This document shows, piece after piece, positions 22,119 through 31,377 of a DNA stretch of 64,000 bases. Under the pieces are notes generated by a model. That model saw nothing but the letters and a program-made list of their open reading frames with translations, did no database searches and was not told the origin of the DNA. This DNA comes from Agrobacterium tumefaciens (GTDB taxonomy: Bacteria > Pseudomonadota > Alphaproteobacteria > Rhizobiales > Rhizobiaceae). The DNA lies in assembly GCF_013318015.2 (NCBI RefSeq), contig NZ_CP115841.1, positions 1,240,001 through 1,304,000 of the forward strand, written 5' to 3'. Position 1 is the stretch's first letter; each line of letters opens with the position of its first letter. The position numbers and the translations under genes are program-made.

Positions 22119-22327
22119 GACTTGGTTAACCGTTCATTCGTGGCTGCGAGACTTGCCATTGCCAGGGCGGCAGCGCAATCCTCCTGTTGCGAAACCCTGA
22201 CATAGTCGTGGCATAGGGTGCGCCGCGTTAGGCCACACGCCCTGCACGTTTGGCGCTATACTTGCCCCTATTGGCATACTGATTCGCTTGGCGAAATTCT
22301 GACGACACGCTTTTTTGAACCTTGGAC

Positions 22328-24448
22328 ATGATGGACGATAGCAACGATCTCTTCTCCGGTCTTCCGGTGGCACCAAACAGCGAAACGGAAAAGAACGAGG
22401 ACACGGCAAAACCCGTGAAGGCCCCGGTGTCCGCAGCCGCGAACGTGAACGTGCAGCCGAAACCAGCAGCCGTTGCGGCCGTCACGACGCCCCCGCCCCC
22501 AGCGCCCGTGTCTCCTTCCGGTGACGATTACGGTGCCTCGTCGATCCGCGTGCTCGAAGGGCTGGAACCGGTGCGCATGCGGCCCGGCATGTATATTGGC
22601 GGCACCGACGAGAAGGCGCTGCACCACCTCTTTGCCGAAGTCATCGACAACTCCATGGACGAGGCCGTCGCAGGCCACGCCAATTTCATCGAGGTCCATC
22701 TCGATACCGAGGGTTTCCTCACCGTCACCGATAACGGACGCGGCATTCCCGTGGAAAACCATCCGCAGGTTCCGGGCAAGTCGACGCTCGAAGTCATCAT
22801 GACCAAGCTGCATGCCGGCGGCAAGTTCGATGGCAAGGCCTATGAGACCTCCGGCGGCCTGCATGGCGTCGGCGTTTCCGTGGTCAATGCGCTGTCCGAT
22901 CTTCTGGAAGTGGAAGTCGCCCGTAACCGCAAGCTTTACCGCCAGCGCTTTTCGCGCGGCGCGCCGATTGGCGGTCTCGAAGAACTGGGTGACGTGCACA
23001 ACCGACGCGGCACCCGCGTGCGTTTCCATCCGGACCCGCAGATCTTTGGCGATCACGCAAAATTCGAACCGGCCCGTATTTTCCGCATGGCCCGCTCCAA
23101 GGCCTATCTCTTCGGCGGCGTCGAAATCCGCTGGAGCTGCGATCCCGGCATGGTGCCCGCCGGTGGCGAAATCCCCGAAAAGGCCGTGTTCCATTTCCCC
23201 GGTGGTCTGAAGGACTATCTGGCCGCCACGCTCGGCAAGGAATTCACTGTCACCCGCGAGATTTTCTCCGGCCGCACCGAAAAGACCGGTGGCCACGGCG
23301 CGCTGGAATGGGCTGTGACCTGGTATGGCGGCGACACGCAGATCCATTCCTATTGCAACACCATCCCGACGCCTGAAGGCGGTACGCATGAGGCCGGTTT
23401 CCGCATCGCGCTCACCAAGGGCCTGAAGAACTATGCGGAGCTGACCCAGAACAAGCGCGCCAGGGAAATCACCACCGATGACGTGATGATCTCGGCAGCG
23501 GGCATGCTCTCCGTCTTCATCCGCGAGCCGGAATTCGTCGGCCAGACCAAGGACAAGCTCGCGACCGTCGAGGCCCAGCGCATCGTCGAAAACGCGCTGC
23601 GCGATCCCTTCGACCATTATCTCACCGGCAATCCGGGCGAAGCGGCGAAGCTGCTGGACTGGGTGATCGAGCGCGCCGAAGAACGCCTGCGCCGCCGCAA
23701 GGAAAAGGAAGTCAACCGCAAGACGGCGGTGCGCAAGCTGCGCCTGCCCGGTAAGCTGGCGGACTGCTCGCAGAACACGGCTGAGAATGCCGAGCTTTTC
23801 ATCGTCGAGGGTGACTCGGCTGGCGGCTCGGCCAAGCAGGCGCGCAACCGCGCCAATCAGGCCATCCTGCCGCTGCGCGGCAAGATCCTCAACGTCGGCA
23901 GCGCCAGCCGTGAAAAACTCTCCGCCAACCAGCAGATCGCCGATCTCATCCAGGCGCTGGGCTGCGGCACGCGCACCAAGTACCGCGAAGAGGATCTGCG
24001 TTACGAACGCATCATCATCATGACGGATGCCGACGTCGATGGCGCCCATATCGCCTCGCTGCTCATCACCTTCTTCTATCAGGAAATGCCGGAACTCATT
24101 CGTGGCAACCACCTCTATCTCGCGGTGCCGCCGCTCTACGTCATCCGTCAGGGTGCCAAGAGCGCCTATGCCCGTGACGACGCCCACCGCGCCGAATTGA
24201 TGGAAACCGTCTTCAAGGGCAAGAAGGTCGAAATCGGCCGCTTCAAAGGCCTTGGCGAAATGATGGCGGCACAGTTGAAGGAAACCACCATGGATCCCGA
24301 AAAGCGCACCCTGCTGCGCGTCGAGATCGACGATGTGGATTTCGAAGGTACCCGCGAGGCGGTCGACAATCTGATGGGCACCAAGGCGGATGCCCGCTTC
24401 CGCTTCATTCAGGAACGCGCTGCCTTCGCGGATAATCTGGATATCTGA
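22328..24448 (+). CDS. parE: DNA topoisomerase IV subunit B
   Basis: ATPase subunit of topoisomerase IV, which unlinks daughter chromosomes together with ParC. About 706 residues. A 55-residue proline/alanine-rich N-terminal extension precedes the GHKL ATPase (MRPGMYIGGTD, DNGRGIPVENHP, GGLHGVGVSVVN). The transducer domain follows, then Toprim (EGDSAGGSA, DADVDGAHI) and the C-terminal GLGEMMAAQL block. It is distinguished from GyrB by the missing Toprim insertion and short length. An in-frame TTG two codons earlier and an ATG one codon later are alternative starts. parC is not in the window. Confidence 0.93.
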   Translation: MMDDSNDLFSGLPVAPNSETEKNEDTAKPVKAPVSAAANVNVQPKPAAVAAVTTPPPPAPVSPSGDDYGASSIRVLEGLEPVRMRPGMYIGGTDEKALHHLFAEVIDNSMDEAVAGHANFIEVHLDTEGFLTVTDNGRGIPVENHPQVPGKSTLEVIMTKLHAGGKFDGKAYETSGGLHGVGVSVVNALSDLLEVEVARNRKLYRQRFSRGAPIGGLEELGDVHNRRGTRVRFHPDPQIFGDHAKFEPARIFRMARSKAYLFGGVEIRWSCDPGMVPAGGEIPEKAVFHFPGGLKDYLAATLGKEFTVTREIFSGRTEKTGGHGALEWAVTWYGGDTQIHSYCNTIPTPEGGTHEAGFRIALTKGLKNYAELTQNKRAREITTDDVMISAAGMLSVFIREPEFVGQTKDKLATVEAQRIVENALRDPFDHYLTGNPGEAAKLLDWVIERAEERLRRRKEKEVNRKTAVRKLRLPGKLADCSQNTAENAELFIVEGDSAGGSAKQARNRANQAILPLRGKILNVGSASREKLSANQQIADLIQALGCGTRTKYREEDLRYERIIIMTDADVDGAHIASLLITFFYQEMPELIRGNHLYLAVPPLYVIRQGAKSAYARDDAHRAELMETVFKGKKVEIGRFKGLGEMMAAQLKETTMDPEKRTLLRVEIDDVDFEGTREAVDNLMGTKADARFRFIQERAAFADNLDI

Positions 24449-24491
24449 TCAACCGTCCCGGCCAGCCATGCGCCAACCGGGACGATTTGAG

Positions 24492-25103
24492 TCATGCCGC
24501 CGCCACATTTTCGCGAACGTCCAGAACGCGGTCGATCAAACCCCATTCCAGTGCCTCTTCGACCGTCATGAAACGGTCGCGATCCATTGCCGCTTCAAAC
24601 TGGTCATAGCTGCGTTTGCAATGCTCGGCATAAAGCCGCGTCATTCGGTGCTTTGTCTGCCTGATTTCTTCAGCATGGATGAGCATATCCGACGCCTGCC
24701 CCTGAAACCCGCCGGACGGCTGGTGAATGAGGATGCTGGCGTTGGGCAATGCCGCCCGCGCGCCCGGTTCGCCCGCCATAAGCAGGAACGAGCCCATCGA
24801 ACGGGCGGTCCCCATGCACAGAGTATGAACGGGCGCGCGGATGTAGCGCATGGTGTCATACATTGCGAGACCGCTGGTCACGACGCCGCCTGGAGAATTG
24901 ATGTAGAGATGGATCGGCTTTTTCGGGTTTTCCGCCTCCAGAAACAGCAGTTGCGCGCAGACAAGCGCGGAAACAGCGTCGTTGACCTCACCGTTGAGAA
25001 AGATGATCCTTTCCCGCAACAGCCGGGAATAGATGTCGAAAGACCTTTCTCCCCTTGCGGATTGTTCAACTACCATAGGGACGAGTTGCATCGCTTCGCG
25101 CAT
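24492..25103 (-). CDS. ClpP-family serine protease paralogue
   Basis: A 203-residue ClpP-like peptidase. The catalytic triad is intact: Ser102 in [10 protein letters not shown], His127 in ILIHQPSGG and Asp176 in DRDRFM. The canonical QAASMGAF around the serine is changed to TARSMGSF and LPHARIMIHQP to [11 protein letters not shown], so this looks like a diverged second or third ClpP rather than the housekeeping copy, which usually sits next to clpX. No Clp ATPase gene is nearby. It is convergent with parE, with only 43 bases between stops. It could form mixed tetradecamers or serve a specific ATPase. Confidence 0.85.
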   Translation of the reverse strand: MREAMQLVPMVVEQSARGERSFDIYSRLLRERIIFLNGEVNDAVSALVCAQLLFLEAENPKKPIHLYINSPGGVVTSGLAMYDTMRYIRAPVHTLCMGTARSMGSFLLMAGEPGARAALPNASILIHQPSGGFQGQASDMLIHAEEIRQTKHRMTRLYAEHCKRSYDQFEAAMDRDRFMTVEEALEWGLIDRVLDVRENVAAA

Positions 25104-25146
25104 CGGCGAACTCCTGTCGTTTGAAAATGTAAGGAAATGTGGTGGA

Positions 25147-25506
25147 TCAGGCGGCGAGCTTGATGGGCGAACGGTTGTGGTTTGCGGCGGCCTTTGTCAT
25201 CCGACCGGAACTGGTGATGGGCAACTCATGAATGACCCGCAGGCTGGTGCCGCCGCTCGCGTTGGGTGCAATCCTGAAGGTGACGGTGCTTTCCAGAAAT
25301 GGCGGAACGTCATCCCGCATCCTGTAACAGACCTCCTTCCCCGGGGTGATCCTGATCGCCTCGGGTTCAGCCAAAGCCTCCTTCGGCAACCAGTGTTCAC
25401 GGAAGGCCGGAATGCTGATCGCACGCCAGACTTTTTGCGGCGGCTCATCGAGATCATATTCCAGCTCGATAGCGGGTTTGGGTGCTGGGGGCAGTTCCCT
25501 GTTCAT
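25147..25506 (-). CDS. SRPBCC (AHSA1-type) protein
   Basis: A 119-residue START/SRPBCC-fold protein of the activator-of-Hsp90 ATPase-like group ([30 protein letters not shown]). Such proteins bind small hydrophobic ligands, and many are paired with ArsR-type regulators, as here. The ATG at 25506 overlaps the stop of the regulator gene as ATGA, indicating translational coupling. The C-terminal 20 residues replace the usual last helix, so the domain is slightly short. The ligand is unknown. Confidence 0.8.
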   Translation of the reverse strand: MNRELPPAPKPAIELEYDLDEPPQKVWRAISIPAFREHWLPKEALAEPEAIRITPGKEVCYRMRDDVPPFLESTVTFRIAPNASGGTSLRVIHELPITSSGRMTKAAANHNRSPIKLAA

Positions 25507-25817
25507 TGATCCATATCCTTCAGCAAGAGCTTCAGTGCTTCTACGCGCTGCGGCCAGTAGGCGCGGTATTTGCCAAGCCATGTCGCAATCCGTGTCAGCC
25601 CATCCGGATCGACCTCGTAATTGACGAAACGACCCTGCCGCCGTTCGACGACCAGCCCCGCCCCCCGCAGCACGGCAAGATGCTGCGACATGGCCGGCTG
25701 GCTGATACCGATACCCTCACGCAAGGCGGAAGCGTTCTGGGCACCATCCGCGAGCTTTTCGAAAATAGCGCGGCGTGTCGGATCGGCCAGCGCCCGGAAA
25801 ATATCATTCTCTGTCAT
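25503..25817 (-). CDS. ArsR-family transcriptional regulator
   Basis: A 104-residue winged-helix repressor. The start MTENDIFRALADPTRRAIFEKLADG and the recognition helix region GISQPAMSQHLAVLRGAGLV are characteristic. There are no cysteine clusters for metal binding, as in the ArsR subfamily coupled to SRPBCC proteins. The ATG at 25817 is the family start. It overlaps the following SRPBCC gene by four bases and probably autoregulates the pair. The divergent phospholipase D-like gene begins 165 bases away. Confidence 0.88.
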   Translation of the reverse strand: MTENDIFRALADPTRRAIFEKLADGAQNASALREGIGISQPAMSQHLAVLRGAGLVVERRQGRFVNYEVDPDGLTRIATWLGKYRAYWPQRVEALKLLLKDMDQ

Positions 25818-25981
25818 GACAACAGATAAGCATAGACTTATGTGATTCACAAGTCCCGCCTCCTGCATTCGCTTCGCAAGGCAGGCTTTTTCTCCCGCAC
25901 CCTCTTCTGCCGTGAACGCTTTATGTGCTCGCGCGTTTTCACCCGGCCTGATAATCTTCAGGCCGGGAGTGATCAAAACAA

Positions 25982-27538
25982 GTGACTGCATTTACGGTCT
26001 TTATCGCCATGGTGCTGCTGGTCGTCGGACCAGCCCTGTTTGTTGTCATCAGCAAGCAGCGGGAAAAGGCCATTCCCAAACGCCCCTCAACTGCCCTGCC
26101 CGTTGCCGAGGATGCGACCGGGCTCGACCGCCACTGGCAGTCGATAAGGAACGGCTGGAACGAGAAAAACGCGCTCTGCCTGCTGCATTCCAATCTGGAT
26201 GCCTTCGCAGTGCGTATGGCGGCCGCGCGGGCGGCTGGGCGCAGCCTTGATCTGATGTATTACATGTGGAACGCCGATCTGACCGGTCGGCTGATGATGC
26301 GCGAGGTCATTGCCGCGGCAGATCGCGGCGTGCGCGTGAGGCTGCTTCTGGACGATCTCGGCGTCTCGATGTCTGACCGCATCTTCCACGCCATCGACAG
26401 CCATCCCAATATCGAGCTGCGGCTGTTCAACCCAACCAGGGCGCGGGAAAACATCCTGTATCGAAGCCTGGAACTGGTCCTCCGATTTCGAAGCGTCAAC
26501 CGGCGCATGCACAACAAGGCGTGGATTGCCGATGGACGCGCCGTGATCGTTGGCGGCCGTAATATTGGCGACGCCTATTTCGATGCCGCCGAACGGGCCA
26601 ATTTCCACGATTTCGACATTCTTGGTTTCGGCAGGATAGTTGCGGATGCCACCGAAATCTTCGACGACTACTGGAACAGCGCCGTTTCCGTTCCCGTGCG
26701 CTCGCTTCTGGCGCGCAGGCCGAGCAAGCTTGCCAGGTTAAGGCGCGAGCTTGCTGCGCTGCCGAAAAGCGAGGCTGCCAAACCCTATCTCGAGCGCGTC
26801 GAAAACCAATATGGCAGCGGTCATTTCCTGATGTCGGACCGCCTGCACTGGGTCGATGAAGCCGACGTGCTTGCCGACCCGCCGGAAAAAGCAGCGGGAA
26901 AACGCCGCAACGGCCACAACTTCCTGATGGAGAGCCTGCTGCCGCTGATGCAGGAGGCAAATGACAGCCTGCACATCACCTCCCCTTATTTCATTCCCGG
27001 CAAACAGGGCTTGGACATTTTTGCAAACCTTGCCGAGCGCGGCGTCTCGGTTGCCATCCTCACCAACTCGCTGGCTGCAACAGATGTTGCCGCCGTTCAC
27101 GCAGGTTACGCACGGTATCGAAAGCCGCTTCTGCTGGGCGGGGTGCGACTGCGTGAACTGCGTGCACAGGCGGACCAGCCAAGCTTTACGCTTCGCGGTT
27201 CAGGACAGGCGAGCCTCCACACCAAGGCTTTCTCCCGCGACGGCAAGACCGGCTATATCGGCTCGCTCAATTTCGATCCGCGCTCTGCTTCTCTCAACAC
27301 GGAAATGGGCGTCGTTTTCACCTCAGCCCCGCTGGTTGCGCGCATGGACGAGATATTCAGCGAAGAGATCCGCCGCTCGATGAGCTTCGAGCTGGATATA
27401 GACAACGGCAATCGCATCGTCTGGATGACCGAAGAACACGGCCAGCCGAGGACATACCGACGCGAACCGGACGCTGCCATCAGCCGCCGGATCGTCGCGG
27501 GCATCATGCGTTTCCTGCCGCTCGAGTCTCAGCTTTGA
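25982..27538 (+). CDS. phospholipase D family / cardiolipin synthase-like protein
   Basis: A 518-residue protein with one N-terminal transmembrane helix (about residues 4-22) and two HKD motifs: HNKAWIADGRAVIVGGRNIG near residue 177 and HTKAFSRDGKTGYIGSLNFD near residue 413. The pair of HKD sites, the length and the single membrane anchor fit cardiolipin synthase C-type phosphatidyltransferases. A phospholipase cannot be excluded. The start is GTG at 25982; the first ATG (26009) would cut into the membrane helix. It is convergent with the two-receiver gene. Confidence 0.85.
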   Translation: MTAFTVFIAMVLLVVGPALFVVISKQREKAIPKRPSTALPVAEDATGLDRHWQSIRNGWNEKNALCLLHSNLDAFAVRMAAARAAGRSLDLMYYMWNADLTGRLMMREVIAAADRGVRVRLLLDDLGVSMSDRIFHAIDSHPNIELRLFNPTRARENILYRSLELVLRFRSVNRRMHNKAWIADGRAVIVGGRNIGDAYFDAAERANFHDFDILGFGRIVADATEIFDDYWNSAVSVPVRSLLARRPSKLARLRRELAALPKSEAAKPYLERVENQYGSGHFLMSDRLHWVDEADVLADPPEKAAGKRRNGHNFLMESLLPLMQEANDSLHITSPYFIPGKQGLDIFANLAERGVSVAILTNSLAATDVAAVHAGYARYRKPLLLGGVRLRELRAQADQPSFTLRGSGQASLHTKAFSRDGKTGYIGSLNFDPRSASLNTEMGVVFTSAPLVARMDEIFSEEIRRSMSFELDIDNGNRIVWMTEEHGQPRTYRREPDAAISRRIVAGIMRFLPLESQL

Positions 27539-27569
27539 CTTATCGCGGCTTTGATAACGAAAAGTCCGG

Positions 27570-28403
27570 TCAGGCCGCCGGTCTCACGCCAGCCTTGGCC
27601 AGCTGTATCTGCACCAGCGTGTCGAGGTTCTGGTTGACGCGGCAATAAAATTCCTCGTCGATGAAGGGCCGCAGCATGAAATCGTTGCCACCCGCCTTCA
27701 GGAACCGCGCCGACAAAAGCCGGTTGGTGGAAGAGGAAACGCCGATGATGCGCAACTCGTGCGAGCCGCGCACGGTGCGGATGCGCCGTGTCAGTTCGAA
27801 ACCGTCAATATCGGGCATGTTGTAGTCTGTCACCACCAGCCCGATATCGGGATTGGCCTTCAGGATTTCGAGCGCCTTCGCACCGCTATCGGCAAGGCTG
27901 ACGCGGAAATTATAACGCTTGAGGCGGCTGGAAAGCAGCGCCCGCGCCGTTGGGCTGTCGTCCACGATCAGCACATGGTGGCGGTGGTTGGTGAGGAACC
28001 GACAGATGGATTCCGTCAGCATGTCCACGGCAAAGATATTGTCTTTCAGAATGTAGTCGACCACATTCTTGGCGATCAGCGTTTCGCGGGTCGCCTCATG
28101 GAACGTGCTGGTGAAAACGATGGTCGGGATCGAAAGATCGATCAGATATTCCAGCGCCTCGCCGTTCTCCGCCCCCGGAAGATTGATGTTGGAAATCGCA
28201 AGCGTCACGGGTTCGGCCGAGTGTTCGTAGCACGCCTGCAACTCCTCGAAGTTGCGGCACACCTCCACGGAAACGCCCAGCAATTCCTTCAGGCGCATGC
28301 TCACCATCTGGGTGAACACATTGGTATCTTCCGCAAGCAAAATGCGGCAATTGGTAAATGGCACACCCGAATATTGCATGCCCGTAATGCCCAGAAAATT
28401 CAT
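27570..28403 (-). CDS. double-receiver response regulator (REC-REC)
   Basis: A 277-residue protein made of two receiver domains and no output domain. The first (about residues 18-138) has acidic residues Glu25-Asp26, but Asn72 at the phospho-acceptor position (SNINLPG), so it should not be phosphorylated in the usual way. Lys120 is retained. The second (about 142-265) has Asp148-Asp149, acceptor Asp193 (VTDYNMPDIDG) and Ser at 223-225, but Arg245 where the conserved Lys normally stands (LRPF). Similar REC-REC modules precede GGDEF domains in some diguanylate cyclases; here GGDEF is missing. It probably acts through protein contacts. The partner kinase is not in the window. Confidence 0.85.
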   Translation of the reverse strand: MNFLGITGMQYSGVPFTNCRILLAEDTNVFTQMVSMRLKELLGVSVEVCRNFEELQACYEHSAEPVTLAISNINLPGAENGEALEYLIDLSIPTIVFTSTFHEATRETLIAKNVVDYILKDNIFAVDMLTESICRFLTNHRHHVLIVDDSPTARALLSSRLKRYNFRVSLADSGAKALEILKANPDIGLVVTDYNMPDIDGFELTRRIRTVRGSHELRIIGVSSSTNRLLSARFLKAGGNDFMLRPFIDEEFYCRVNQNLDTLVQIQLAKAGVRPAA

Positions 28404-28512
28404 TTTGTCCCAGTCCCCCGTCGTCTTTCACGGGAAATTAGCAGGCGTATTTTTCAGAATGATTAATAACACTTTTGCCCGAAAACAGTCGGCATACATG
28501 CTTACCCAAAAG

Positions 28513-28543
28513 AAAACACGGCCCCCGAGGGAGGGCCGTGTTT
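28513..28543 (-). terminator. terminator of the dehydrogenase gene
   Basis: AAACACGGCCC / GGGCCGTGTTT stem. On the minus strand it is followed by TTTTCTTTTG, 23 bases past the stop of the dimethylglycine dehydrogenase-like gene. Confidence 0.88.
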
Positions 28544-28565
28544 CGAATGATTCCAGGAAAATCGC

Positions 28566-31079
28566 TCAGGCGCGCAGCAGCGCGTTTTCCGTATCGAAGG
28601 GGCTTTCTTCCACCACCTCGGCATCATAAAGCGTGCCAAGAATGCGGATTTTCAGCTTTGTGCCAATCGTGGCATATTCGGGTTTCAGCATGGCAAGGGC
28701 AATCGATTTGCCGATACGCCAGCCAAAGCCGCCGCTCGTCACACGGCCTGCAAGTGCGCCATCTGCATCGAAGATAGCTTCAGAACCACGGGCATCGACA
28801 TCCGTATTGCCCGAAACGGTCAGCGTCGAGAATACCGATTTCAAGCCGGCTTCCTTGTATGCCACCAGCGCGTCGCGGCCGATGAAGTTTTTCTCCGGAC
28901 GCAGGAAACGGTCGAGACCTGATTCATAGGCGTTATATTCGACCGAAAGCTCGCGGCCCATGTTGCGATACGACTTTTCAAGCGACATCGACACCATCGC
29001 ACGAATACCGAATGGCTTGATGCCAAATTCGGCGCCTGCTTCCATCAGCCGGTCGAAGATGTAGTTCTGCATTTCGATAGGATGGTGCAATTCCCAGCCC
29101 AGTTCACCGACGAAGTTGACGCGCAGCGCATGCGCCGTCGCCACACCCACGGAGATCTGCTTCGCCGTCAGCCACGGGAAATCCTTGTTCTCGAGGCTGG
29201 TACGGGTCAGCTTCTTCAGGAGATCGCGCGACTTCGGACCGGCAAGCACCAGCACGCCGTATTTCTGGGTGATGGGCTGCAGCACGACGGAACCGTCGGT
29301 GGGCGCAAGGCGCTGGAGCACGTCATGATCGTGCGCTTCAAGACCACCGGCGGACACCAGATAGAACCGGCCCGGCGCCCATTCATAGACGGTGAACTCC
29401 ACCTTCACGCCGCCATTTGGAGTCAGAAGATGCGTCAGCGCAATACGGCCGCGCTTCTTCGGCACGATATTGGCGAGAATGCTGTCCAGCCAGGCGCGCG
29501 CGCCTGGACCGGAAACTTCCATCTTGGCGAAGGCCGACATGTCAAGCACGCCGACATTCTGGGTGACGTTCTTCACCTCGTTGCCGACATGTTCGAAATA
29601 GTTCGAGCGGCGGAACGACCACTTCTCGACGATACGGCCATCATCCAGTGGCGGCGCATAGTTGTGGCTGGTGATGACATCCGCACCGACGCCGAGGTCC
29701 TCTTCGCGCAGCGCATAACCTTCCGGCGCATACCAGTTGGCACGCTCCCAGCCGTAAACGGAACCGAACACGCCGCCAAGCTTCTTCAGACGGTCGTAAA
29801 CCGGCGTCGTCTTCAGCGGACGGGCAGCGGAACGTTCTTCATCAGGGTAATGCATGGTGAAGACGTTGGCATAGGCTTCCTCATTCTTGGCAATGAGGTA
29901 ACCTTCCGTAGCGTGAGGGCCGAAACGGCGCGGATCGACACCCATCAGATCGAGTGTAGGTTCACCATCGACGATCCATTCGGCAAGCTGCCAGCCAGCA
30001 CCACCGGCAGCGGTGATGCCGAACGAGTGGCCTTCATTCAGCCAGAAATTCTTCAGGCCTGGTGCCGGACCGACGATCGGGTTTCCATCAGGCGTATAGG
30101 CGATAGCGCCGTTATAGACCTTTTTGATACCGACTTCACCGAAAGCCGGAACGCGCACCATCGCCGTTTCGATATGCGGCATAAGGCGGTCGAGTTCCTC
30201 CTGGAACAGCTCATATTCGCTATCGTCAGAGGGACCGTCGACATAACAGACCGGAGCGCCGACTTCGTAAGGGCCGAGGATCAGACCGCCGGCCTCCTCG
30301 CGCATGTACCAGGCCGAATCCGATTCACGCAGAACGCCCATTTCCGGCAGACCCTGACGGCGGCGCTCCAGAATGGCCGGGTGCGGCTCGGTGACGATAT
30401 ATTGGTGCTCAACCGGGATGACCGGAATATTGATGCCGACCATCTCGCCGGTCTTGCGGGCAAAGGAGCCGGTGCAGGAGATGATATGTTCAGCGATGAT
30501 CTCGCCCTTATCCGTCGTCACCTTCCAGTGACCGTCTTCCAGCTGCTCGATGGCGGTGACGGTGGTGTTGCGATAGATGGTGGCGCCACGGTCTCGCGCG
30601 CCCTTCGCCAGCGCCTGCGTCAGGTCGGCGGGCTGGATATAACCATCATCGGGGTGCTGGATGGCGCCCAGCAGGCCGTCCGTCTCGCAAAGCGGCCAGA
30701 TTTCCTTAACCTGCTCCGGCGTCAGCATGTTGACCCGCACACCGATGGTCTCGGCAATGCCGGCATAATACATATATTCGTCCCAGCGATCCTTGGTGCG
30801 GGCAAGACGAATGTTCGAGACCTTGGAGAAACCGACATTCATGCCGGTCTCTTCCTGAAGCTCCTCGTAGAACTTCACCGAATACTTGTGGATCTGGCCG
30901 ACCGAGTAGCTCATGTTGAACAGCGGCAAAAGACCGGCTGCGTGCCAGGTGGAACCGGAGGTCAGTTCCTTGCGCTCGATAAGGACGCTGTCGCTCCAGC
31001 CCTTCTTGGCAAGATGATAAAGCGTCGAAACGCCGACGACGCCGCCACCGATCACCACCGCCCGTGCATGTGTCTTCAT
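28566..31079 (-). CDS. dimethylglycine/sarcosine dehydrogenase-like FAD enzyme with GcvT domains
   Basis: An 837-residue two-part oxidoreductase. The N-terminal half is a DAO-type FAD domain (VVIGGGVVGVSTLYHLAKKG, and STWHAAGL with the His expected to bind FAD covalently). The FAO_M linker follows near residues 375-430. The C-terminal half is a GcvT aminomethyltransferase fold (about 430-830) that passes the one-carbon unit to tetrahydrofolate. This layout is that of dimethylglycine and sarcosine dehydrogenases, which work in choline/glycine betaine breakdown in rhizobia. The exact methylamine substrate cannot be decided from sequence. No other betaine gene is adjacent. Confidence 0.88.
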   Translation of the reverse strand: MKTHARAVVIGGGVVGVSTLYHLAKKGWSDSVLIERKELTSGSTWHAAGLLPLFNMSYSVGQIHKYSVKFYEELQEETGMNVGFSKVSNIRLARTKDRWDEYMYYAGIAETIGVRVNMLTPEQVKEIWPLCETDGLLGAIQHPDDGYIQPADLTQALAKGARDRGATIYRNTTVTAIEQLEDGHWKVTTDKGEIIAEHIISCTGSFARKTGEMVGINIPVIPVEHQYIVTEPHPAILERRRQGLPEMGVLRESDSAWYMREEAGGLILGPYEVGAPVCYVDGPSDDSEYELFQEELDRLMPHIETAMVRVPAFGEVGIKKVYNGAIAYTPDGNPIVGPAPGLKNFWLNEGHSFGITAAGGAGWQLAEWIVDGEPTLDLMGVDPRRFGPHATEGYLIAKNEEAYANVFTMHYPDEERSAARPLKTTPVYDRLKKLGGVFGSVYGWERANWYAPEGYALREEDLGVGADVITSHNYAPPLDDGRIVEKWSFRRSNYFEHVGNEVKNVTQNVGVLDMSAFAKMEVSGPGARAWLDSILANIVPKKRGRIALTHLLTPNGGVKVEFTVYEWAPGRFYLVSAGGLEAHDHDVLQRLAPTDGSVVLQPITQKYGVLVLAGPKSRDLLKKLTRTSLENKDFPWLTAKQISVGVATAHALRVNFVGELGWELHHPIEMQNYIFDRLMEAGAEFGIKPFGIRAMVSMSLEKSYRNMGRELSVEYNAYESGLDRFLRPEKNFIGRDALVAYKEAGLKSVFSTLTVSGNTDVDARGSEAIFDADGALAGRVTSGGFGWRIGKSIALAMLKPEYATIGTKLKIRILGTLYDAEVVEESPFDTENALLRA

Positions 31080-31334
31080 TTACAGAACCCCTAAAAAGCG
31101 CCGGCATTGCCTGTCGTGCTGCCAAATCGATGGGATGGAATATGAAGCGCCCGGCGGCCGTTCAGCCGCCTGATTGCGACATGGCCATAGGGTGCTGCGA
31201 CAGGGGAGAAAATGCCGTCGCTGGAGGCGGGTTTCAAACCACCGTCGCCTTTTGAAGACGACGGTGGCGCACATATCCTGCGCATTTGCCAGAAACGGAA
31301 AAAACATACAGAAGAGAAAAATAGCCAGTCTCAT
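31080..31334 (-). CDS. candidate small secreted protein or leader ORF
   Basis: An 84-codon frame whose ATG (31334) has a perfect AGGAGG 7 bases upstream. It begins MRLAIFLFCMFFPFLANAQD, a clear signal peptide. Beyond about residue 25 the sequence is Arg/Cys-rich and unconvincing. A perfect 9-bp inverted repeat (31239-31247 / 31259-31267) lies in this part, and the stop codon TAA directly precedes the ATG of the dehydrogenase gene. It could be a genuine small protein, the remnant of a broken exported protein, or a leader peptide. Initiation is well supported; the full product is not. Confidence 0.4.
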   Translation of the reverse strand: MRLAIFLFCMFFPFLANAQDMCATVVFKRRRWFETRLQRRHFLPCRSTLWPCRNQAAERPPGASYSIPSIWQHDRQCRRFLGVL

Positions 31335-31377
31335 TTCGCAACCTCCTGCGAAGATGCACAAATCTTGGCGCGGTCTT

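Noticed and set aside
22268..24187. Long open frame antisense to parE
   Set aside because: It mirrors the GC-rich codons of parE; no ribosome binding site and no recognisable protein, whereas parE has full conserved motifs.
29082..31094. 670-codon open frame antisense to the dimethylglycine dehydrogenase-like gene
   Set aside because: Produced by third-position GC bias of the true gene; His/Arg/Gln-rich product with no domain.
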